Source: CAZNPL01 sp964574815
Lineage (GTDB): Bacteria > Planctomycetota > Phycisphaerae > UBA1845
Direction of reading: 5' to 3'
DNA: 25,984 nt
Assembly: GCA_964574815.1 (NCBI GenBank)
Contig: CAZNPL010000055.1
Location: 1 to 25,984, forward strand
Each line of letters opens with the position of its first letter. Within the stretch, counting starts at the first letter, position 1. The position numbers and the translations under genes were made by a program. The notes under the pieces were generated by a model that saw only the letters and a list, made by a program, of their open reading frames with translations, was not told the DNA's origin and made no database searches. Shown here one piece after another: positions 6,194-14,372 of this stretch.

Positions 6194-7402
6194 ATGAAAC
6201 CCTCTGATTCACGACCAGACGCCGACGTCAACCCAGCAGACATCTTCTCCCACAGCGTCGATCTCCCCCCACCGGAATCGCCGCTCGATCGCAAAGCCTT
6301 TCCGTCCCACGGCGGCGTCTTCGCATTCACCGACCACCACGATCGCATCATCCAGACGCTCAGCGCCCAAAACGTACGCCGCTCCGCCGAGTTCCGACTC
6401 CAACCCCCGCCCGAGTCCCAACGCCGGGGCCGCGCCGACCTCCGCTCGATCGCCAGACGCCTCTGGTGGATCCCCACGCACTCGCGGTTCGAAACCATGC
6501 TCACCTACCTCGACGTCGCGCGGGATCTCTGGCCACGCACCTACACCAAACAGCTCGCCTTTGGACCGGCGTGGTTCATCAGCATCAACCTGTACGAACG
6601 CTTGCCGCGCTGGCGGGTCGGCCGCTACGCCTTCGCTCCCGACACCGCCGACGTCGGGCCGTTCGACACCCGCCGCAAGGCGGCCGACTTCGTTTCGCTG
6701 CTCGAAGAGCTGTTCGACCTCTGCCGCGAGTACGACATCCTCGAACAGACGCCCCACGGCCGGCCGTGCGCCTACTTTGACATGGGAAAGTGCCCGGCGC
6801 CGTGCGACGGGAGCATTACGCTCGACGACTACCGTAACATGCTGGCCGCCTCGCTGCGACTCGCCGCCGGCGACGACCAGCGCCGCCTGTCGCAGCTCGA
6901 ATCCGAAATGCACGACGCCGCCGGCGAACGAAACTTCGCGCGCGCCGCCGGGATCAAACAGGTGCTCCACCGCGCCCGAAAAACGATCGAGAAAGAACGC
7001 CCCATCACGCCCACGCCAAGCGAATTCAACTACCTCATCGTGCAACGCGGGGAGAAACCCTCGCTCATCAAGCCGTTCTTCGTGAACGCAGGCAGAATCG
7101 AAGCCGGCACGCAGGCGCCGCTCAAAGAAGTGTCACGCCATGGCACTGACTGGCACGCACGGCTAACCGCGCCGCCGACCGCCGAGCCCGCCGAACCGAC
7201 CCGCCTCAGCGAGAACATCTGGCTGGTGACGCACTTTCTCGGCACCGGCGATCGACGTCCCGGCCTGTTCCTGCACGCAAACGCCGCGACCACGCCCGAT
7301 AAAGTCGTCGCTGCAATCGAACAACAGTTTATCGCGAAACAACCACGCGCGACCTCCGATAACGCGCCGGCGACGAGCTTTTCTGTTGACCAAAAACCAT
7401 GA
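6194..7402 (+). CDS. UvrC-like protein: degenerate GIY-YIG plus UVR region, no C-terminal nuclease
   Basis: The start at ATG 6194 has GAGG 9 nt upstream; GTG 6161 is an alternative. The 402-aa product follows the N-terminal half of UvrC: a GIY-YIG-like segment ('GGVFAFTDHHDRIIQTLSAQ', about 40-59), then 'GPFDTRRKAADF' (155-166), the cysteine motif 'RPCAYFDMGKCPAPCDG' with C192, C200 and C204, and a UVR-type helix ('QLESEMHDAAGERNFARAA', about 234-252). The RNase H-like endonuclease and HhH domains of full UvrC are absent. In the GIY-YIG segment the first Tyr is Phe and the second 'YxG' is lost, so incision activity is doubtful. It could be a UvrB-binding accessory factor. The C-terminal ~140 residues are unassigned. 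Confidence 0.75.
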   Translation: MKPSDSRPDADVNPADIFSHSVDLPPPESPLDRKAFPSHGGVFAFTDHHDRIIQTLSAQNVRRSAEFRLQPPPESQRRGRADLRSIARRLWWIPTHSRFETMLTYLDVARDLWPRTYTKQLAFGPAWFISINLYERLPRWRVGRYAFAPDTADVGPFDTRRKAADFVSLLEELFDLCREYDILEQTPHGRPCAYFDMGKCPAPCDGSITLDDYRNMLAASLRLAAGDDQRRLSQLESEMHDAAGERNFARAAGIKQVLHRARKTIEKERPITPTPSEFNYLIVQRGEKPSLIKPFFVNAGRIEAGTQAPLKEVSRHGTDWHARLTAPPTAEPAEPTRLSENIWLVTHFLGTGDRRPGLFLHANAATTPDKVVAAIEQQFIAKQPRATSDNAPATSFSVDQKP

Positions 7403-7483
7403 TCCACTAAAGTAGTAAGGGTCGAACGCCACGGCTTCCGGTGTCCGGGCTGTTGGCTACTGTGTGGTTTTGGTGACAACCCT

Positions 7484-8419
7484 ATGGCATCGCCTGTTTC
7501 CCAGCCGCAAACCGCCGACCGCCCGCCGCGCGTCACGCCCAAGCCTGTGAAACGCTTCCTCGACTATCTGTTCGTCGAGTGCGGGCTCGCCGGCAACACG
7601 GTGGCGGCCTACCAGGCCGACCTCTGCGAGTTCTGGAACAACGCCGCCGAAAACGGCGACCTGCCCGTCACGCTCGACATCGAGGACGTGCAGAACCATC
7701 TCATCGGTCTGCGCCGACGCGGATTATCGACCGCCTCGATCGCCCGCCATCTCGCCGCCATCAAGATGTTCCTGCGCTTTCACCATCAAAGCGGCCTCCT
7801 GCGGCGCGACGTGGCCTCTCTGATTGAGATGCCCAAGAAGTGGAGCCGCCTGCCGGAAACCGCGCGCTATGAAGACATCGAGGCGCTCCTCAACGCCCCC
7901 GGCGAATCCGACGAGTTCTTCCACCGTGACAAGGCCATCCTCGAACTGCTCTACGCGACGGGCATGCGCGTCAGCGAACTCGCCGGCCTGACCCTCGAAA
8001 ACCTCAATCTCGACGTCGGGTACCTGCGCTGTTTCGGAAAGGGAAGTCGCGAGCGCATCATCCCGGTCGGCCGGTCCGCCATCCGGGCGTTGAACGCCTA
8101 CCTGCGCAAGCTTCGCCCGGCGCTCGAATCCGCCGGCTCCGGCCGGCACGTCTTCCTGTCGCGCACAGGCCGGCCCATGGACCGCTCCAACCTGTGGCGC
8201 ATCGTGCGCAAGTACGCCGAGCGCGCCGGGATCGCCAAGAGTTTCCACCCCCACGTTCTTCGACATTCGTTCGCGACGCACATGCTCGGCGGCGGCGCCG
8301 ATCTGCGCGTCGTTCAGGAACTTCTGGGCCACGCGGACCTGACGACCACCCAGATTTACCTCCACGTCGACGAGTCGCACCTCAAACAGGTCCACCAGCA
8401 GTTCCACCCGCGACAATGA
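7484..8419 (+). CDS. xerD: Site-specific tyrosine recombinase XerD
   Basis: The 311-aa product has the standard Xer layout: an N-terminal SAM-like DNA-binding domain ('FLDYLFVECGLAGNTVAAY', about 25-43) and a complete catalytic domain with R162 ('ATGMRVSEL'), K186 ('FGKGSRER'), H257 and R260 ('HVLRHSFATHML'), H283 ('LGHADLTTTQIY') and the nucleophile Y292. The C-terminus 'HLKQVHQQFHPR' resembles the XerD tail that contacts XerC. With XerC it would resolve chromosome dimers at dif and be activated by FtsK. All catalytic residues are intact, in contrast to the island integrase. XerC versus XerD cannot be fully settled from one gene, but the tail favours XerD. Confidence 0.9.
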   Translation: MASPVSQPQTADRPPRVTPKPVKRFLDYLFVECGLAGNTVAAYQADLCEFWNNAAENGDLPVTLDIEDVQNHLIGLRRRGLSTASIARHLAAIKMFLRFHHQSGLLRRDVASLIEMPKKWSRLPETARYEDIEALLNAPGESDEFFHRDKAILELLYATGMRVSELAGLTLENLNLDVGYLRCFGKGSRERIIPVGRSAIRALNAYLRKLRPALESAGSGRHVFLSRTGRPMDRSNLWRIVRKYAERAGIAKSFHPHVLRHSFATHMLGGGADLRVVQELLGHADLTTTQIYLHVDESHLKQVHQQFHPRQ

Positions 8420-8455
8420 TGGATCGCGTCGGCCGCCGACGCCTGAGGGTCAAGG

Positions 8456-9022
8456 ATGATCTTCGACAACACCACCACGCTCGACACCCGGCGGCTTGGC
8501 GATGATTTTCTCCAGGCTGTTGGGCCTTGGCCGACCGCCTTGCTCGACGTCCGCATCCGCTACAGCCGCGGCAGCGATTTTTCCGGCACCTGCCAATATG
8601 CGACCAACCGGCTGTACGTGAACCTCGGGCGTCACCTGCACTATCCCTATCGCATGGGCACCTACCTGGCTCGGGCGCTCTCTTCAAACGGCGCCTGGTG
8701 GAAGCCGCACTACACGATCGAACTCGCCGACGGTTACCAGGTCGTCCTCTTCGTCCTGCTTCACGAGTACTACCATTGGCTGATCAAACGGGCCCGGCGC
8801 AATACGCGGCAGAAGGAATCGATGTGCGATCGGTACGCCGCCCGCGTCCTCGTCGAACAATACGGGGCCACGATTCACGATCCGCAGGGCGGCCCGGTCC
8901 CCCGCGAGGCCTGGGACTTCCAGGATCTCGAACGATTCGTCGCGCCTGCTCTGCAAACGCGACGGCATCGCAGAGCCGATGCACAATCGCCGGCCGCGAG
9001 TTCACCGCGCCGCTCGCCATGA
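8456..9022 (+). CDS. Putative HExxH zinc metallopeptidase-like protein
   Basis: The 188-aa product carries 'VLLHEYYHWLI' (about 101-111), a zincin HExxH with H103, E104 and H107, followed by 'KESMCDRYAARVLVEQYG' (120-137), which supplies a third ligand candidate (E121 or D125) in the spacing of small bacterial zincins. There is no signal peptide or membrane segment, so it appears cytoplasmic. The last ~25 residues are basic and low in complexity. The start has GAGGG about 6 nt upstream, and the gene begins 36 bp after xerD on the same strand, so co-transcription is plausible. The substrate is unknown; the family resembles SprT-like or ImmA-like metalloproteins only in the motif. Confidence 0.65.
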   Translation: MIFDNTTTLDTRRLGDDFLQAVGPWPTALLDVRIRYSRGSDFSGTCQYATNRLYVNLGRHLHYPYRMGTYLARALSSNGAWWKPHYTIELADGYQVVLFVLLHEYYHWLIKRARRNTRQKESMCDRYAARVLVEQYGATIHDPQGGPVPREAWDFQDLERFVAPALQTRRHRRADAQSPAASSPRRSP

Positions 9023-9070
9023 CGCCTGCACGCCAAGGCTCGGGCAACTACCGCAGCGAACAAACGATAT

Positions 9071-11467
9071 CTATTTATTCGTTCGAAGATTCGGCTCTGC
9101 CGCAAGCGAGGATTCGTAGGTTGTCAGTTGCTTTTCAAGCTCCTGAACGAGCGCCTCCGAATCGCCCGACCGCGCGATCTCGAGAGCCCGCTCGACCGCG
9201 GCCACCGCCGCGACGAGATCCCCGGCCTCGGCATGGGCGGCGGCCAGCGTCGCCCAGGCCCGCGGGTCCGGCGGGTCGAGCCGTTCAACCACCTTTTCGG
9301 CCAGCTTGACCGCCCGCGGCCCGTCCCGAAGACGCTCCTGCGGACATGTGGCCAGCAAGCGCGCCAGATCGTACATCAGCGCCATGTGATCCGGTTGCCG
9401 CCGAAGGCCCACTTCCAGAACGGCGATCGCCTCGGCGTAGCGACCGGACTCCTGATAGACGGCGCTAAGATTGTGCCTGACCTGCGGGCTTGCCGGCTCG
9501 ATCACCAACGCCCGGCGATACGCCTCCTGCGACGCATCCGACTGCCCATTCCTGTAGTAAAGCGACGCCAGCTCGACCCACGCCCCCATACGCTGCGGAT
9601 CCAGTTCGACGGTCTTCTCGTAGGCCAGCCGGGCCTGTTCGAGCCGCCCCGTCATGCGCAGGCACGCCGCCGTCCGGTGCCAGGCGTCGGCGAAGTGCGG
9701 GTCGTTCTGCAATGCCGCCGCATAATACGACAACGCTTCGTCGAGCTCGCCCAGGCGCTCTTCGAGGACGCCCAGATTGAACGCCGCCGCCGGATCACGC
9801 GGCTCGTGTCGCCATGCTTGCTCGAAATGCCGCCGCGCCTCCTCGTACGCTCCGCGATCCAGCAGCAGCCGCCCGAGGTTGTTGTGCGCCGACGCCATCG
9901 TCGGCTCCACCTCGAGCGTCTGCCGGTAAAGCGACTCGGCTCGACCCGCTTCCCCGCGCCGCGCCAGCTCCTTCGCTTTATTGTAAAGTGCTGTCGGATG
10001 CTGCGCGTCAGCCTCGAGGGCGCGATCGTAAAGGCTCAGCGCCTTCTCGTACTCGCCCCGCGCCGCCGCGATATTGCCCAGGTTTACCCACGCGACCGCA
10101 TGTCGCGGGTTCACCTCCAACGCTCGGTGGTACTGCCGTTCCGCCGCCGGAACATCGCCCCGCAGCCAGAGCAGCACGCCCAGGTTGTAATGCGCCAGCC
10201 AGGATCGAGGATTCTGTTCGATCGTCCGCCGCCATAGCGTCTCAGCATCGGCGTAAAGACCGGCCTGACGATAACTCAGCACACCGAGAACGACGGGAAT
10301 TACCACCGCCGCCCACGTCCATCGCTGCCCGCCGCGTGCCGGCCCCGCGCGCTCGAGCGCCCGCGTCAGACCCGCCGCAACCAGAGCGATGATGCCGACC
10401 GAAGCATGGTACTGAAAATGATCGGCCACGTACGAAAACCGAAACGGATACACATCGAAAAAGCCCAGCGCCGGCGCCAGCGTGACGACGAAGAACGCAA
10501 TCCCGACGAAAGGCCCCCGTCCCACCCGATGGCGTGCCAGCCAGGCCATCGGCACGACGACAATCGCCGCAACCGGAAACACGTACTGCCACCACGCCGC
10601 AGCGTCGAGCTCCCAGCGCGGATAATTGAACATCAGCGCCGCCGGCCACAGGAGCTTGCCGGCGTAAAACCACAGCGCCCGCCCGGCCACCAGGCACCGC
10701 TCGACAAGCGACAGATCCCATTCCGGTCCCGTCGCTCCGACGTGATGCTTCTCCAGCGACGCCGTGATCAGCCCGAAGATCAGCCCGAGAACGAAAAACG
10801 GCGCCAGCGCACCCCAGTCGCGCCGCTCGACGCGCCCCTTCTTCCACCAGCGGCACAGCAGCAGCGCCACCGGCAGCGTGCACGTGACCGTCTTGCTCAA
10901 CAGCGCACAAAGGTAAAGCACCAGCGCCGCCGCGTACCGACGGCCGTCCCGCCGCCGGTCAAACCACTGGTACGCCAAAAACGACCCGACGTAGAACACC
11001 ATCGACAGAACGTTCTTTCGCTCCGTGATCCAGGCCACCGATTCGACGTGCACCGGATGCAGCGCGAACACCGCGGCCGCCAGCCACGCCCCCGGCACCC
11101 GCAATCGCGCCAACCCCGCCCAGATCAGAAGCGCCGAGATGACGTGCAGCGCCACGTTCACAAGGTGATGATGAAACGGCGACAGCCCCCACAACCGCAC
11201 TTCCAGCCAGAACGACGTGAACACCAGCGGGTAATACTGCGGGGCCTCCGCCGTCGTCCAGATCCGCTCCAGCCCGTCGGGCGCCCACAACAGCGGATTC
11301 CGACTCACGTAGCGGTCATCGTCCCAGAGAAAACCGCCGTGCAACGCCGGTAGATACACCGCCAGCGTCCCCAGCGCAATCAACGCCGCACCCGCCGCCG
11401 CCTCGAAACGCGACGAGCGGTACCACCGCTGCCCTACGACGCCGACATCCCGACTATCTTCCACCAT
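9071..11467 (-). CDS. TMTC-like GT-C membrane protein with C-terminal TPR array
   Basis: This 798-aa protein has about ten hydrophobic segments between residues 25 and 400 and a soluble C-terminal region of roughly ten tetratricopeptide repeats (about 422-780, e.g. 'AVAWVNLGNIAAARGEYEKAL'). Its membrane part shows the signatures of bacterial relatives of TMTC O-mannosyltransferases: 'FLWDDDRYV' (47-55), with acidic residues where GT-C enzymes bind the polyprenyl-phosphate sugar, and 'HPVHVESVAWITERKNVLS' (137-155). It probably transfers a sugar from a lipid carrier to exported proteins, with the TPRs recognising substrate. It is converging with the HExxH gene (48-bp gap) and divergent from the ArsR-methyltransferase gene. 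The acceptor is unknown. Confidence 0.8.
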   Translation of the reverse strand: MVEDSRDVGVVGQRWYRSSRFEAAAGAALIALGTLAVYLPALHGGFLWDDDRYVSRNPLLWAPDGLERIWTTAEAPQYYPLVFTSFWLEVRLWGLSPFHHHLVNVALHVISALLIWAGLARLRVPGAWLAAAVFALHPVHVESVAWITERKNVLSMVFYVGSFLAYQWFDRRRDGRRYAAALVLYLCALLSKTVTCTLPVALLLCRWWKKGRVERRDWGALAPFFVLGLIFGLITASLEKHHVGATGPEWDLSLVERCLVAGRALWFYAGKLLWPAALMFNYPRWELDAAAWWQYVFPVAAIVVVPMAWLARHRVGRGPFVGIAFFVVTLAPALGFFDVYPFRFSYVADHFQYHASVGIIALVAAGLTRALERAGPARGGQRWTWAAVVIPVVLGVLSYRQAGLYADAETLWRRTIEQNPRSWLAHYNLGVLLWLRGDVPAAERQYHRALEVNPRHAVAWVNLGNIAAARGEYEKALSLYDRALEADAQHPTALYNKAKELARRGEAGRAESLYRQTLEVEPTMASAHNNLGRLLLDRGAYEEARRHFEQAWRHEPRDPAAAFNLGVLEERLGELDEALSYYAAALQNDPHFADAWHRTAACLRMTGRLEQARLAYEKTVELDPQRMGAWVELASLYYRNGQSDASQEAYRRALVIEPASPQVRHNLSAVYQESGRYAEAIAVLEVGLRRQPDHMALMYDLARLLATCPQERLRDGPRAVKLAEKVVERLDPPDPRAWATLAAAHAEAGDLVAAVAAVERALEIARSGDSEALVQELEKQLTTYESSLAAEPNLRTNK

Positions 11468-11670
11468 GCACGCGGCAGATTACCGCACGCCGATGACGCT
11501 GCCCAGGGCACCCCGACTGACCGTCACCATCCTGCCGCCGCCCTCGGCCTGATCTCTCGTCCCATGCCCCCATCCCCTCTCAACCCATATCATCGCCGGC
11601 CCCATCCCGCCGCCCCGGCCGCGAAAGTGGCCCCATTGGCAGAAAAAACCCGATTTTTCTCCGATCCGCC

Positions 11671-11704
11671 TTGACAGGCGCCCGATCTATCCTAATATCC
11701 GGAT
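11671..11704 (+). promoter_or_regulatory. Sigma70-type promoter and overlapping palindrome before the ArsR-methyltransferase gene
   Basis: A perfect TTGACA (-35, 11671-11676) is followed after 16 bp by TAATAT (11693-11698, four of six matches to TATAAT). The 8-bp palindrome ATCCGGAT (11697-11704) overlaps the end of the -10 element and the expected start region, where a repressor would block transcription. The gene's ATG is at 11742. Confidence 0.6.
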
Positions 11705-11741
11705 TGACGGATGGACCCGAACCCGGGCGTGTAACCAGGAT

Positions 11742-12731
11742 ATGAACACCGAACCATTCTTCAAGGCGATGGCCGACACCACCCGGCGGCGCATTCTGCA
11801 AGTCGTCGCCCGGCACGAGCTCAGCGTCTCGGAACTGGTCGAGTGCCTCGCACAGCCGCAGTCCACCGTCTCGCGGCATCTGAAGGTGCTGCGCGATGCC
11901 GGCCTGATCGTCGATCGCCGGGAGGCCAACTCCGTCCACTATGCGGCCGTCGAGCACGGCAACGGCGGCTTCGCCAATCACGACCTGGAACGCCGCCTGA
12001 TCGAATGGCTCGGCCAGGAAGAACTCCCGCAGCCGCTCCAGCGCCGGCTCAACCGTGTCATCGCCGAGCGGCAGAACCGCAGCTCCGAGTTCTTCTCCCG
12101 CACGGCCCATCGCTGGGACCATCTTCGCCTCGAGGCCTTCGGCGACGCCTTCCACCTCGAGGCCCTCGCCGCCCTGCTGCCGCCCGACTGGATCGTTGCC
12201 GATATTGGAACCGGCACGGGCTACATGCTGCCGGTTTTGGCCGGCGCCTTCCGCAAGGTCATCGCCGTCGATCCCGTACCGCAAATGCTGGATGTCGCCC
12301 GCGCCCGATGCCGGGCCGAATCCATCAAGAACGTCACCTTCCGCAAAGGCGACGTGGGACACCTTCCGATCGAAGATGCAGCAGTCGACCTCGCCCTGGC
12401 CGTTCTGGTGCTGCACCATGTGCCAGTACCGGCCGACGCAGTGCGCGAGCTCGGGCGCGTCGTCAAACCGGGAGGCCGGCTCCTGATCGTCGAGCAGCGG
12501 ACCCATCGCCTCGAATCGTTTCACGAGCGGATGCAGGATCGCTGGTGGGGCTTCGAGCCGGCCAAGCTCAGCCGCAGCGTCGCGGCCGCGGGATTCGAAC
12601 AGGTCCGCTGCCGGACGTTAGCTACTCATTCTCCCCAGTTGCGGGCCGTCGAAAGCCCGGAGCTGTTCACATTGACCGCCCAGCGCAGCGCGGCAAAGAA
12701 AGTCAACGTAAAGAAGGCCAAGAAACCATAA
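11742..12731 (+). CDS. ArsR-family regulator fused to a SAM-dependent methyltransferase (SahR-like)
   Basis: The 329-aa protein begins with an ArsR winged helix ('MADTTRRRILQVV', about 10-22; recognition helix 'QPQSTVSRHLKVLRDAGLI', 38-56) and continues with a class I methyltransferase domain whose SAM motif is 'VADIGTGTGYMLP' (152-164), followed by 'VIAVDPVPQML' and 'GDVGHLPIEDAAVDLALAV'. SahR regulators, which sense S-adenosylhomocysteine and control methionine-cycle genes, have this fused form. The next gene, 44 bp downstream, is ahcY, the enzyme that removes SAH, which strongly supports that role. The C-terminus is Lys-rich. AGGA lies only 1 nt from ATG 11742, so the translation signal is weak; ATG 11769 is an alternative but would cut the first helix. 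Confidence 0.85.
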   Translation: MNTEPFFKAMADTTRRRILQVVARHELSVSELVECLAQPQSTVSRHLKVLRDAGLIVDRREANSVHYAAVEHGNGGFANHDLERRLIEWLGQEELPQPLQRRLNRVIAERQNRSSEFFSRTAHRWDHLRLEAFGDAFHLEALAALLPPDWIVADIGTGTGYMLPVLAGAFRKVIAVDPVPQMLDVARARCRAESIKNVTFRKGDVGHLPIEDAAVDLALAVLVLHHVPVPADAVRELGRVVKPGGRLLIVEQRTHRLESFHERMQDRWWGFEPAKLSRSVAAAGFEQVRCRTLATHSPQLRAVESPELFTLTAQRSAAKKVNVKKAKKP

Positions 12732-12738
12732 AAACGAT

Positions 12739-12754
12739 GTGCATCGAGATGCAC
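12739..12754. promoter_or_regulatory. 16-bp palindrome between the SahR-like gene and ahcY
   Basis: GTGCATCGAGATGCAC is a 7-bp inverted repeat around GA, ending 21 bp before the ahcY ATG and just upstream of its AGGAG. It could be an operator for the ArsR-type regulator encoded upstream, or form a 6-bp RNA hairpin with a CGAG loop near the ribosome-binding site. No T-run follows, so it is not a terminator. Confidence 0.5.
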
Positions 12755-12775
12755 CCTACAGAAGGAGAATCACCC

Positions 12776-14089
12776 ATGGCAACGGCAGTTCAGGACTACA
12801 AGGTCGCCGACATCAATCAGGCCGATTTCGGCCGAATGGAAATCACCGTCGCCGAGCACGAAATGCCCGGTTTGATGGCCCTGCGTAAAGAGTACGCCGA
12901 CAAAAAGCCGCTCGCCGGCGCCCGCATCGCCGGCTGCCTGCACATGACCGTGCAGACGGCCGTGCTCATCGAGACCCTGCGTGATCTCGGCGCCGACATC
13001 CGCTGGAGCAGTTGCAACATCTTCAGCACCCAGGACCATGCCGCGGCCGCCATCGCCGCCGCCGGAATCCCCGTCTTCGCCTGGAAGGGCGAGTCCCTCG
13101 AAGAGTACGACTGGTGCATCGAGCAGACGCTGCGCTGGCCCGACGGCGAACAGCTCAACATGATCGTCGACGACGGCGGCGACCTCACCCTCATGGTCCA
13201 CGAGAAGTACCCCGAGATGCTCAAAGGCATCCACGGCATAAGCGAGGAGACCACCACAGGCGTCAACCGCCTTTACCAGATGATGGACAAGGGCACGCTC
13301 GGCGCCCCGGCCTTCAACGTCAACAATAGCTGCACCAAGAGCAAGTTCGACAACCTCTACGGCTGCCGCGAGAGCCTCATGGACGGCATCAAGCGCGCCA
13401 CCGACGTCATGATCGCCGGCAAGAAGTGCGTCGTCGCCGGCTACGGCGACGTCGGCAAAGGCTGCGCCCAGGCCTTCAAAGGCCTCGGTGCCACCGTCTT
13501 CGTCACCGAAATCGACCCGATCAACGCCCTCCAGGCCGCCATGGAAGGCTTCCAGGTCGTCACCATGAACGACGCCTGCAACTGGGCCGACATCTTCGTC
13601 ACCGCCACCGGCAACTGCGATGTCATCACCCGGCAGCATATGGACCGCATGAAGCACCAGGCCATCGTCTGCAACATCGGGCACTTCGACCACGAGATCC
13701 AGGTCGGCGAGGCCTTCAACGATCCGACGCTGACCCGCCGCACCATCAAGCCCCAGGTCGATCAGGTCGAATGGCCCGACGGTAAGGTCGTCACAATCCT
13801 CGCCGAAGGCCGCCTGGTCAATCTCGGCTGTGCCACAGGCCACCCCAGCTTCGTGATGAGCAACAGCTTCTGCAACCAGGTGCTCGCCCAGATCGAGCTG
13901 TTCCAGACGCGCGACACGGGCAAGTACGAAAAGAAGGTCTACGTGCTGCCGAAGTTCCTCGACGAGCAGGTCGCCCGCCTGCACCTGGGTCAGCTCGGCG
14001 TCAAGCTCACCAAGCTCACGCCCAAGCAGGCCGAGTACATCGGCGTCCCGATCGAGGGCCCCTTCAAGCCCGAGCACTACCGCTACTAG
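12776..14089 (+). CDS. ahcY: Adenosylhomocysteinase (S-adenosyl-L-homocysteine hydrolase)
   Basis: The 437-aa enzyme splits S-adenosylhomocysteine into adenosine and homocysteine, relieving product inhibition of methyltransferases. Family landmarks are all present: 'GCLHMTVQTAVLIETL' (53-68), 'SEETTTGVNRLY' (156-167), the lysine-rich 'CTKSKFDNLYGCRESL' (186-201), the NAD-binding 'GYGDVGKGCAQAF' (222-234), 'VCNIGHFDHEIQV' and the C-terminal 'GPFKPEHYRY' that closes the neighbouring subunit's cofactor site. The length is normal. Start ATG 12776 has AGGAG (12763-12767) 8 nt upstream; the frame stays open far upstream but that overlaps the methyltransferase gene. It probably forms an operon with the SahR-like regulator. 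Confidence 0.97.
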   Translation: MATAVQDYKVADINQADFGRMEITVAEHEMPGLMALRKEYADKKPLAGARIAGCLHMTVQTAVLIETLRDLGADIRWSSCNIFSTQDHAAAAIAAAGIPVFAWKGESLEEYDWCIEQTLRWPDGEQLNMIVDDGGDLTLMVHEKYPEMLKGIHGISEETTTGVNRLYQMMDKGTLGAPAFNVNNSCTKSKFDNLYGCRESLMDGIKRATDVMIAGKKCVVAGYGDVGKGCAQAFKGLGATVFVTEIDPINALQAAMEGFQVVTMNDACNWADIFVTATGNCDVITRQHMDRMKHQAIVCNIGHFDHEIQVGEAFNDPTLTRRTIKPQVDQVEWPDGKVVTILAEGRLVNLGCATGHPSFVMSNSFCNQVLAQIELFQTRDTGKYEKKVYVLPKFLDEQVARLHLGQLGVKLTKLTPKQAEYIGVPIEGPFKPEHYRY

Positions 14090-14117
14090 GATAAAGCGAC
14101 GTAGGAAGGACGCTCAA

Positions 14118-14187
14118 TCCGAGCCGCGCCCGTCGGGAAGCGATGTCATTGGTTTTCTAAATCGCTTCTTGATGGTCGCGGCTCGGA
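14118..14187. repeat. Nested inverted repeat (REP-like), possible terminator of ahcY
   Basis: TCCGAGCCGCG (14118-14128) pairs with CGCGGCTCGGA (14177-14187), and inside it GAAGCGAT (14137-14144) pairs with ATCGCTTC (14161-14168), leaving a 16-nt loop. On the minus strand the outer arm reads as the codons for 'LPDGRGSD', a phrase that I recall recurring in spurious ORFs of planctomycete and acidobacterial genomes. This suggests a dispersed element. It lies between converging genes. Confidence 0.6.
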
Positions 14188-14200
14188 CAATTTTCGGACG

Positions 14201-14276
14201 GGTGCCACTGCCGACTTGTCCGTGCCTGACGAGGGTGCCATGGGCAAGCGGAGCCGCCGACGGCGGAGCTTGCCCG
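14201..14276. repeat. Dispersed intergenic repeat, family B, copy 1
   Basis: GGTGCCACTG, then GACTTG, then GAGGGTGCCATGGGCAAGC, is followed by an inverted repeat: GGGCAAGC (14242-14249) against GCTTGCCC (14268-14275), with CCGCCG/CGGCGG inside. The same order of blocks recurs at 17821-17907. Confidence 0.75.
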
Positions 14277-14372
14277 TGTGCTTCCCACGCCCGCATGGGC
14301 ATGCGCCTGTTTGGTGTACCACAATAAATCAACGGGTGGGCAAAGCGAAGTCGAGTGGTGATGCACTCCGGA

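Noticed and set aside
11640..11741. SAH riboswitch upstream of the ahcY operon
   Set aside because: No match to the conserved SAH riboswitch core was seen; a protein regulator is encoded instead.
11580..12524. 314-aa antisense open frame across the regulator gene
   Set aside because: It is a shadow of the coding frame, with no domain, and overlaps the likely promoter region.
11843..12775. Plus-strand extension of ahcY upstream
   Set aside because: It overlaps the ArsR-methyltransferase gene in another frame and its translation is composition-biased; AGGAG at 12763-12767 fixes the start at 12776.
12770..14077. 435-aa antisense open frame across ahcY
   Set aside because: It mirrors the highly biased codon use of ahcY and contains no recognisable motif.
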